A stretch of 63,161 nucleotides of DNA, from the NCBI GenBank assembly GCA_043825615.1, contig JBDRRS010000026.1, positions 1-63,161 of the forward strand, in the 5' to 3' direction. Positions 33,714 to 41,800 of the stretch are shown one piece after another (positions within the stretch are counted from its first letter, which is position 1; the number at the start of each line of letters is the position of its first letter). Under the pieces are notes generated by a model. The model saw nothing but the letters and a program-made list of their open reading frames with translations. It searched no databases and was not told the DNA's origin. The translations under genes were made by a program, and so were the position numbers. This DNA is from JBDRMV01 sp043825615. Lineage in GTDB: Bacteria; CG03.

Positions 33714-35445
33714 GATTTCAAAAAATAAACGCCTGGAAATATCCGGCATGGCAATATCTTTGGGTATAGCCATAGGAAAAGCATATATTCTGAAGCAGAT
33801 AGAACTGGACGCTGTGGCAGGGAACAAGTTCCCCCTGGAAGATATTATAGAGGAACAAAAAAGACTTGAGAAAGCAGTAAGCGAAACCAAATCGCAGTTA
33901 ATTAAGATACAAAGGCAGATCGCCAGTAAAACGGATCATGATATCGGCAATATTTTCAATTCACACATAAGTTTCCTGGAAGATAAATATTTTATGAAAG
34001 AAATCGTTGATATATTGCATAAGGAAGAGGTTAATGTGGAATATGTAATTGCGAACCAGATAAAACAATTAAAAAATAAATTTTCCAGTATGGAACATGA
34101 GATGCCCCGGGAGCGTTTTGTGGATATTCAGGATGTATATTACCGCCTTCTTAGAAATCTTTTGGAAATAGAACACGTGAGAACAAATCCCTTGAAAAGA
34201 TTGGATGAACCGGTAATTATTGTCGCAGAAAAACTGATACCGTCGGACATAGCCCTGTTTGAACCGGATAAAATTCTCGGGATTATTATTGAAGAAGGCA
34301 GCAGAACTTCGCATGTGTCCATAATTTCAAGGTCGCTGGGAGTCCCGTCTATAATAAAATTGCCGGGAATAAGCACGATTGTCAGCAGAAAAAATACAAT
34401 AATTATTGATGCTTTCAATAATAAAGTGATAATAAATCCGGCAATTGATGAAATAAAATATTATCATAAAAAAAGAGAAGAACAGGAGGCGGTTAAAAAG
34501 CTGAAGCTTCAATCCCCGCAAAAATATGATTGTAAGACAAAAGATGCCGTCCGGATAAGGCTTGATGCGAATGTGTCGTCTGTGCGGGAAGCAAAACTTG
34601 CATTTTCAAATGGGGCCAGCAGCATAGGATTACTGCGTACAGAATTTTTTTATATGTCGTTAAAGCAACTTCCTGAATTGAAAGCCGAACTCGATTTTTA
34701 TCAGCAAATCATTAATGAGGCAAAAAACAGTCCTGTTACAATAAGGCTGCTTGATTTAGGCACGGAAAAAACGCCGTCATATTTAAGTGTTCCTCTCGAA
34801 GAAAACCCGCAGCTCGGCTGCAGAGGCATAAGATATTTACTGAAATTTCCGGAATTACTTCAGAGACAGCTGGAGAGTATTATTATGGCCAGTGAATTCG
34901 GTAAAGTTAAAATACTGCTGCCTTTTATTTCGATTATTGAGGATTTGGAAAAAACACTGGGAATAATAAACGATTTATGTAAAAAGAATAAATGTGCCAG
35001 GGATAATATCAGTATCGGAATAATGGTTGAAACCCCGTCGGTAGCTTTGGATATTGAATCATATATGGAGAAAGTTGATTTTATAAGTATCGGCACGAAT
35101 GACCTGGCTCAGTATATTTTTGCCGCCAGCCGCGAAGAACCAACTATGGAAAATTACCGTCAGGCTATTCATCCCGTGATGATAAGATTAATAAAAGATA
35201 TTGTTGTTTGTGCCGGTATTCACCAAAAAGAAGTATCTGTTTGCGGAGAAATCGCTTCCGATCCGGTTTTTGCCTGTCTTCTAATCGGATTAGGGGTCCG
35301 CATCCTGTCTATGCAGCCGGAATCCATCCCGACAGTTAAAGAAGAAATAGGAAAACGGACAATTAAAGAATTGGCGGGTGTAGCCGAAAAAGTAATTAAT
35401 TGTAAAAAAGCTCAGGAAGTAATAAATGAGTTGTCGAAAATATGA
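33706..35445 (+). CDS. ptsI: Phosphoenolpyruvate-protein phosphotransferase (PTS enzyme I)
   Basis: 579 residues, full length. The phospho-histidine is H203 in SRTSHVSIISRSLGVP. The PEP-binding barrel has LLRTEFFYM, RLLDLGTEKTPSYL and the C-terminal catalytic C513 in SVCGEIASDP. The N-terminal helical HPr-binding domain is present (EEQKRLEKAVSETKSQL). Normally EI phosphorylates HPr from PEP. No HPr or EII gene lies in this window. Its place inside a two-component operon suggests it senses PEP/pyruvate and feeds phosphate or acts as a metabolic input. Gene overlap with receivers on both sides supports joint expression. Confidence 0.93.
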   Translation: MNKISKNKRLEISGMAISLGIAIGKAYILKQIELDAVAGNKFPLEDIIEEQKRLEKAVSETKSQLIKIQRQIASKTDHDIGNIFNSHISFLEDKYFMKEIVDILHKEEVNVEYVIANQIKQLKNKFSSMEHEMPRERFVDIQDVYYRLLRNLLEIEHVRTNPLKRLDEPVIIVAEKLIPSDIALFEPDKILGIIIEEGSRTSHVSIISRSLGVPSIIKLPGISTIVSRKNTIIIDAFNNKVIINPAIDEIKYYHKKREEQEAVKKLKLQSPQKYDCKTKDAVRIRLDANVSSVREAKLAFSNGASSIGLLRTEFFYMSLKQLPELKAELDFYQQIINEAKNSPVTIRLLDLGTEKTPSYLSVPLEENPQLGCRGIRYLLKFPELLQRQLESIIMASEFGKVKILLPFISIIEDLEKTLGIINDLCKKNKCARDNISIGIMVETPSVALDIESYMEKVDFISIGTNDLAQYIFAASREEPTMENYRQAIHPVMIRLIKDIVVCAGIHQKEVSVCGEIASDPVFACLLIGLGVRILSMQPESIPTVKEEIGKRTIKELAGVAEKVINCKKAQEVINELSKI

Positions 35446-36371
35446 ACAGCAAGCGTATACTGGTTATTGATGACGAACAGGCTATTATCGATTTGCTGGA
35501 GGTAAATCTGAGAAACGCGGGGTATAATGTGTTTTCCGCTGCGGATGGCTTAAATGTCGTAGAAAAAGTTAAAGATAAAAAGCCGGATTTAATTATACTG
35601 GATTTGATGCTTCCCGGAATAAGCGGGTATGAAATTTGCCGCAAACTAAAAGAAAAAGAAGAGACCGCTTTCATACCCATATTGATACTTTCGGCAAAAG
35701 ATGAGCCGATAGATAAAATTACAGGTTTGAAATTAGGCGCAGATGAATATGTAACCAAACCTTTTGATGTAGAGGAACTGATTGCCAGAGTTGATACTCT
35801 TTTAAGACGGACGGAACATTTTCTATCGGTCAATCCATTGACGCATTTGCCGGGCAATACCAGCATTATGTACGAAGCGACCGGCAGGCTGAAAACAGAT
35901 AAGGGGTTTGCTTTTATTTATGCGGATATTGATAATTTCAAGGCTTTTAATGATAAATACGGTTTTGACCGCGGAGATGAAATCATTAAAATCACCGCAA
36001 AGATTCTGCATGACAATATAAATGACGGCGACTTCATAGGTCATATCGGCGGAGATGATTTTATTCTTATATGCAGCGACGAAGAAGTTGGAAATATTTG
36101 TCAAAAAATTATTGACGCTTTTGATAATCAAATACCGGGTTATTATGAGAAAGACGATAAAAACAGAGGATATATTATATCGCAGGACAGAAGGGGAAAA
36201 ACCCAGAAATTCCCGATAATGACTTTATCGATGGGTGTTGTTATGGTTGACAGAAAAAGAATGGGTCATTATGGTAAAATCGTGGATATTGCAACTCAAA
36301 TGAAAAAATATGTAAAATTGAACAGTCCGGGAGATAAAAGTTATTATGCAATAGATAGGAGAAAAGAATAA
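35442..36371 (+). CDS. Response regulator with GGDEF domain (putative diguanylate cyclase)
   Basis: 309 residues. Receiver in residues about 1-120 with D54 in LIILDLMLPGISG and K in VTKPF. A GGDEF domain follows from about residue 140. The active-site motif reads GGDDF at residues 203-207 rather than GG(D/E)EF, with ADIDNFKAFNDKYGFDRGDE upstream. GGDDF is an unusual variant and may lower or remove cyclase activity. The domain order is that of PleD-like enzymes. It ends the signalling operon, giving a possible c-di-GMP output. Confidence 0.9.
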   Translation: MNSKRILVIDDEQAIIDLLEVNLRNAGYNVFSAADGLNVVEKVKDKKPDLIILDLMLPGISGYEICRKLKEKEETAFIPILILSAKDEPIDKITGLKLGADEYVTKPFDVEELIARVDTLLRRTEHFLSVNPLTHLPGNTSIMYEATGRLKTDKGFAFIYADIDNFKAFNDKYGFDRGDEIIKITAKILHDNINDGDFIGHIGGDDFILICSDEEVGNICQKIIDAFDNQIPGYYEKDDKNRGYIISQDRRGKTQKFPIMTLSMGVVMVDRKRMGHYGKIVDIATQMKKYVKLNSPGDKSYYAIDRRKE

Positions 36372-36399
36372 TAATATAAAAGGGCGTGCCGTTAATTTT

Positions 36400-36537
36400 A
36401 TGAATAATAAACCGGAAATCAAAATAAAAAGAATAGGCGGATATTTGCGCAAAGTAGTTCCTACGGTACATAAGACAGAAAATATAATAAGCCATGCGGT
36501 AAAACCTTTTATGGTAGAACTTCGTTGTTTTCTGTAA
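36400..36537 (+). CDS. Possible small ORF or gene remnant
   Basis: A 45-residue frame, MNNKPEIKIKRIGGYLRKV and following, with no clear ribosome site. The composition is protein-like and similar to the start of an unidentified family, but it ends in CFL and a stop with no continuation. It could be the remaining 5' end of a decayed gene. The surrounding stretch 36372-36734 shows no other gene. Confidence 0.3.
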   Translation: MNNKPEIKIKRIGGYLRKVVPTVHKTENIISHAVKPFMVELRCFL

Positions 36538-36734
36538 CCGAAAAATGACCCCCGGGCAGTATAATCCTATCTACAAGAAAAAATAGAGTAGATTAGGAAG
36601 GAGGATGACCGCCGCCCTGCTGGACAGGCCTGCGCATTACTATACAGGATGGTAAAAATATTTTTGAGTTTTTTTTGCCGCCGGGAAATTAGTTTCGTGA
36701 AAAACGCATTTATGGAAGAAGGGAGGTGAATGTT

Positions 36735-36866
36735 ATGAAAAGGTTGCTTGTGATGTTGTTGTTGGCGGGACTGGTATTAGGGAATTTGGGTTGCCGGAAA
36801 GAAACGGAATCCGATGAGACGGAGTCCGTGGAAACGGAATCCGCGGCTGACTCCATTGAGGAGTAA
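36735..36866 (+). CDS. Tiny acidic lipoprotein
   Basis: 43 residues. A strong ribosome site GGAGGTGA precedes ATG by 6 bases. The N-terminus MKRLLVMLLLAGLVLGNLGC is a signal peptide with a lipobox (LGNLGC). The remainder is ETES-type acidic repeats. It would be exported and lipidated. No family recognised. It is followed closely by a second, larger acidic lipoprotein with similar character. Confidence 0.6.
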   Translation: MKRLLVMLLLAGLVLGNLGCRKETESDETESVETESAADSIEE

Positions 36867-36882
36867 AAGAAGGAGGTTGCTT

Positions 36883-37113
36883 ATGTATAAATTAACGCTT
36901 TTGCTGATGGTATTATGTTTGGTATTCGCCGGGACCGGTTGTAAGGAAGAAGGTGAGGGCGATAATCTTCAGGATGGGATAACTGTTACGGAAACCAGTA
37001 TAGAAGAAATAGGAGAGAAAGCGGCGGCGGATAAAATTTCCGCGCCTGCAGATGAGAAAACGGAAGAATACAAGGAGGGAGAGGAATACGAAGATACGGA
37101 AACCGGCGAATAG
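36883..37113 (+). CDS. Small acidic lipoprotein
   Basis: 76 residues from ATG 36883, after AGGAGG. The signal MYKLTLLLMVLCLVFAGTGC ends in lipobox AGTGC. The mature part is highly acidic (EEGEGD, EEYKEGEEYEDTETGE). The longer frame starting at 36814 lacks a ribosome site and lies in the upstream gene. Similar in form to the 43-residue gene upstream, and perhaps its paralogue. Confidence 0.65.
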   Translation: MYKLTLLLMVLCLVFAGTGCKEEGEGDNLQDGITVTETSIEEIGEKAAADKISAPADEKTEEYKEGEEYEDTETGE

Positions 37114-37168
37114 GGACGATTGATTATAAAAGGCTGTAGTTGTTTGGGCCTCTCCATAAGGAGGTTTT

Positions 37169-37294
37169 ATGCCGTATTGTCCGCATTGTGAAGAATATTA
37201 TGATGATGATTGCTGTCCAATTTGCGGCCATCCGCACGATTGTGAATGCGAAGAGGATAAGGACAAGGACGAGGTTGAGCCGGGGGACAGTTAA
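37169..37294 (+). CDS. Cysteine-rich zinc-ribbon microprotein
   Basis: 41 residues after AAGGAGG. Seven cysteines (positions 4, 7, 15, 16, 19, 25, 27), with CPHC and CPIC forming two CxxC knuckles, then a highly acidic tail. This is the pattern of a small zinc-ribbon protein. No signal peptide, so it should be cytoplasmic. The family is unknown. Confidence 0.55.
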   Translation: MPYCPHCEEYYDDDCCPICGHPHDCECEEDKDKDEVEPGDS

Positions 37295-37379
37295 AGAACC
37301 GACCCTTGAAGTAACGGAACAAAAATAGTAGAAGAAATTATTTTGTAATTTTTCTTTCAGAAATATATTGTGGGAGCAA

Positions 37380-38813
37380 TTACCGTGTTGCGTCGGCGAG
37401 GCGTTTGACGAGTTTTGATACGGTGTCTTCGAGGTCCTCCGGTTTGTAACAGGAGTCCTTGTCTGAGTATTCAATTTCGCCGCTTTCCACGTCTATTATG
37501 GAAATGGTGATAATATACCGGTTTACGAGTTTTCCGACTTTGCCGTTTACGATTTTCTGGACGTTAAGAAGTTTCCCCATTTGAATGGCGCATTCGGCTG
37601 TTGTGCAGCCCGTCTGCTGGAAACCCTGTTCCGCGAGAATTTTGTCCATGTTGCTGCGGTCGATTACGGCGAACACCTTGTATTTGGTGAGGTCTCCGCG
37701 GAAGAACTCGGATACGAACGATGATTCCGCGGACGATATCGGCGGCTGGGGAACGAAGTCTGAAACGGCGATGTTGATTCTCTCGCCTTTCTTGGCTTTG
37801 ATTTTCCTGGCCTCCTCGGGCGCAACATATTTTTCCTCTTTCGGCTTGAATGCCAGGTTGTATGAGAGAGAGAAACGCATTACGTCGTCAAATGCGTCGG
37901 TGGGGGTGTAACTGGAATCAAGGTTAAGTTTGCCGAGTTTTATGCCCGCTCCCATGCTCAGTGATTTTATCTCGTAGCCCGTCTGGTAACCCAGCCGCAG
38001 CACGATTTTCCTCCACAGGAATTCATTTCCGAGATTTACGTGTGTTTCATTTTCGTTTTGCTTCAGGTCAAGCAGTGTCTGTATTTTCAAATTTTCTTGC
38101 CCAAGCCATCTCCAGAAGATACCGAAACCGATTGTCATCGGAATGGCGTCGGCTTCGCTTATGTAAGTCAGCGACCCTCCTATGTTTCTCGCGGCGAGGC
38201 CTATTGAGCGTTTCTGGTCTTTTGAGCGGAGCATAATACCGAAATCGGCGCAAACAGCCGCGGCGCTGTATTCGCCGGCGAGAGTTGACTGAAGCGATTT
38301 TATCCCGAACCCCACGTCAAGTTTCCACACCCGCCTTCCGTAGGCGGCATGTATCAGCGTGTCTTCCTGCGCGGACACTGTCTTTGTATTCAGCACTTGT
38401 CCTGAAGACGGGTCAAGCGTGATGAGTTCCATATCCCCCGCGCTGTATTGAAGGACGTTTAATGCGAATGCCCCGCCTGACTTGAGAGGTTTTGCAAAAC
38501 CCATTGTTATGAGCCCCGCCGCATCGTAGCCCGACATCATTCCCGTCTCAAGCATAAAGAGGTTCTGGTAACTGAGCCCCGCCGGGTTCCAGAGAGAACC
38601 GCTTGCTCCGTCGGAAAGAGCCGTGTATGCCTCGCCCAGACCGACAGCCCTCACGTCCGCGGGTTCCTCGAGAGTGATGCCGCCGCCGTCGCCCGGGGTT
38701 GCCAGTAGGTTCGTGAAGTGTAAAGTGTGAAGTGTGATGAATAAAGTAAAAATAAAAACAAAACTTCTTTTTCTTCTCTTCACACTTACCTCTTCACACT
38801 TTACGCCTGTCAT
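37380..38813 (-). CDS. PorV/PorQ-like outer-membrane barrel with C-terminal CsgG-like domain
   Basis: 477 residues if ATG 38813 is used. The ATG overlaps the upstream stop (ATGA). GTG 38783, with GAGGT before it, is a good alternative start. Signal segment near residues 17-38. The N-terminal motif VRAVGLGEAYTALSDGASGSLWNPAGLS is the PorV/UPF0164 signature (quoted part shortened: SLWNPAGLS). Beta-barrel-like strands follow to about residue 330. Residues about 345-477 resemble a CsgG/DUF-like lipoprotein-associated domain (INIAVSDF, FFRGDLTKYKVFAVIDRSN). Directly coupled to the giant secreted protein upstream. Confidence 0.82.
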   Translation of the reverse strand: MTGVKCEEVSVKRRKRSFVFIFTLFITLHTLHFTNLLATPGDGGGITLEEPADVRAVGLGEAYTALSDGASGSLWNPAGLSYQNLFMLETGMMSGYDAAGLITMGFAKPLKSGGAFALNVLQYSAGDMELITLDPSSGQVLNTKTVSAQEDTLIHAAYGRRVWKLDVGFGIKSLQSTLAGEYSAAAVCADFGIMLRSKDQKRSIGLAARNIGGSLTYISEADAIPMTIGFGIFWRWLGQENLKIQTLLDLKQNENETHVNLGNEFLWRKIVLRLGYQTGYEIKSLSMGAGIKLGKLNLDSSYTPTDAFDDVMRFSLSYNLAFKPKEEKYVAPEEARKIKAKKGERINIAVSDFVPQPPISSAESSFVSEFFRGDLTKYKVFAVIDRSNMDKILAEQGFQQTGCTTAECAIQMGKLLNVQKIVNGKVGKLVNRYIITISIIDVESGEIEYSDKDSCYKPEDLEDTVSKLVKRLADATR

Positions 38814-41800
38814 TTTACCACGACGATTTTTTTGACCGTTTCAACGCCGCCGGCTTTTATGTGGAGCAGATAGACGCCGCTTGCGACGGTATTCCCCGCC
38901 GAATTTTTTCCGTACCAGTATTTTACATTCGTAGAATCCTGACCCTCAAAAATTGTTTTTACGAGCCGCCCCTGAAGGTCGTAGAGTTTTACAGAAACAA
39001 AACCAGGGGAGGGCAATTCATATCTTATGACAGCCGGATTTGCTGTGCCCGGCGTTTTGATTAAACTGTTATAGACGGTCGCTTTCGGACTTGTCACGCT
39101 GGGCGCAACAGTAATTACGGGAAGCGCTGATGGCACCGGCTCGGGGGAACGGTTTGTGCCGTCGTCCTCGAGCTGGATTCCGATTTTTATTTCCGTCGCC
39201 ATCGGGAAGTAATCGCTGAAGTTTGATGCGATGTCTATCGTCCCGCTGATTACGCCCTCTGCAGAAATTGACAGGCTGTTCGTAAAAAAAGAAGCCCCGT
39301 TGAGCGGCCTGACACCGCTTGCCCCCGGCGCCATGGAATCCGACCATAATACGCGGTTGTCCTGGTCGTATATTGTAATAATGATTTTTGAGAAACGTTC
39401 TCCCGCCGCATCCAGCGCGGTGCCGCTCAGCGTGATGCTCCCGCCGGGCTGAACCGGTCCTGCCGCGGGCGGGGCGATACTCGGCGCCTGCGGTGCTGTT
39501 GTGTCTTCAAGAGTATAGATTGCGCCGATGACATTGCTGTCCCCGGGGCCGGTGTTCAGCACGCCTTCCGAATTGTATGACTCCACTTTATAGGAAAATC
39601 CTGAATTGCCCGGCAGCGCCGTATCAGTATAAGTTGTTGTGCTTACGTTTGTTACAACGGTCGTGCTTCGCAGGAGCCGGAAGTAAGTGGCATTTGCCGA
39701 GATCCAGGAAAGTTTTATCGTGTGGTCGGTTATCTGTAAGGACGTGAGACCAGCCGGCTGGTCGGCCAGCGTATAGCAGGAGGCTGTTGCCGTCGGAGTG
39801 CTGTCCCCTCCTGCGTTCCATGCGACGAGGTAACGGGTGTACTGCGTGTTGGGCTGGAAACCGGATTCGGTATAAGTTTCCGTATCCGCACTGATTGACG
39901 CAATCAGGTTGTTCTGGTCATCGTATAGTTTGTATCCGAGCTCGTTGGCCGTATCTGTCCATAACCAGTTAATTTGTGCAACACCGGCGGCTGCACCGGT
40001 CAGAGAAGGCGGCGGAGCCGGAGGGCTTTCGCTGCTCTTCGGATAGGACCAGGAGTCGCTGTAATTCGTGTTTATGTCGGATTCATTGTCCGCATCGTCG
40101 TACGTCTTGATTGCAAAATAATATTTTGTTCCCGCCGTCAACCCGGTAATTACGAGCGACTGTGTGGTTCCTGCAGGGAGGGGGTCGGGAATAACGGCGC
40201 CGAAGACCTCGACGGCATTAACTTCCGCATCGTCCCAGGATGCTTCGGTTATAGAAGAGTCCGTGAGGTAGCGGATGTCGTAATAAGAAGCAGTGCCGGA
40301 ATAGCCGTCGTTCCCCGGCGCTGTCCAGGTAAGTTTTATTTCGCCGATGCTGTCGCCCGGAAATGCGGCAAGGTCCGTAATGTCTCCGGGTTTTGTTGCA
40401 TCAATAGCAAGAGTCCGGTCGGTTGCTTCGTTTGAAATGCCCGACCATAGAGGATTTTCGTCCGCTGCCCACATACGGAAATAATAATCGGTATTAGTTA
40501 CCAACCCTGTTATCGTGTAATTATGTACGGCGGCGGGGGTGAATGATGTGGATATTACAATATAATAGTGGCTCCAATCTCCGTCGGACTGTTCAGGGGA
40601 ACTAAAAGTATAAGGGTAAGAATAAGTATATGCTATTCTCCATTTCCCGTTATTTACATATGCACTCGTCCCGTCGTCGCCCGGCGCTGTCCACGTAAGG
40701 TCTATTTCCCCAATGCTTGCTCCTGTTATGGCGGATAAAGTGTCTATGCTCGCGGGGTTAAAGCCCCGCGCCTGTGCCTGACTACTCTCTAAAGCCAGCG
40801 ACCAGTTCGGAAATTCATCCGCCGTCCATATTTTTACGTACGTAGCATATCTGCCGCTTAAACCTGTTAAGGTATAAAAACACTGCGTTGACGGAACAAC
40901 AGTTGTTGAAATTATTATCTGAGCCTGCCCGTAACCCCACGAACATTCATTATATGTGCTGAATTGAATAGCGAATTGTCCTCCGGTGATTATTCCCAAT
41001 GTGCCGTCGTTGCCGGGAGCCGTCCATGTAAGAGTTAATTCCCCCTCATTTGTCCCGGCCGTTCCAGAAAGGTCAGTTATTGCCGACGGGCCTATCCCGT
41101 CCAATGTTATGGTAGATAAGATATTCCCGTAAGAAGACCCTATTCCGTCCCCGTTAAATGCCTGAACTTTGTACCAGTAAGTCGTGTTGGGGCTTAAAGC
41201 CGTATCCGTCGCGCTTGTGCTTGTATAAGCATTCGAAAAATTCTTTACTGTGGTAGTACTTGTTACATAATTGTCTGTTGAATGCAGTATCCCCCATTTT
41301 GTGTATGACGGATTGTCGTTGTCAGACCAGGTAATTGTTACCGAAAAACTACTGCGGGAAACAATAACCGCCCCTGTCGGCGGATTTGCGAGCGCGTATG
41401 AAGTTTCTGCTGCCGTTACGCTTGTCCCTGATTCATTGTGCGCCTCTATATAGACCGATGTTGATATGTTTACGGAAAGCCCGGTCTGCAGCCAAAATGT
41501 TGTATTGGGGTCAAGTTCAGTTAGAATAGAATCGTCTGACTGACTTTTTATCCTGTAGACATCTTCTTGAGTTGCGTCGCTGTTTGTGTCCATCCAGGTC
41601 CAGTTGATTGAAGTTGTCGAAATACCTGTGCCCAATAGTAAGCCGGCAGCGACAGGGGACGAAGGCAGTGTTTTTGTTGAGACCGTTGCATCAAAAGTTG
41701 TTTCTGTTTCGTCTTCCTCGTTATAAGCGTATATTTTGTACCAGTAAGTTGTATTCGGGTTTAATTCCGTATTAGTGCAATTGGTGACAGTATAATTCGA

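Noticed and set aside
36606..36656. 16-codon ORF after AAGGAGG
   Set aside because: The ribosome site touches the ATG directly, leaving no spacer, and the peptide is too short.
37315..37372. Possible terminator between the microproteins and the PorV-like gene
   Set aside because: The AAGAAATTA/TAATTTTTCTT stem is AT-rich and weak, and there is no clean T-run.
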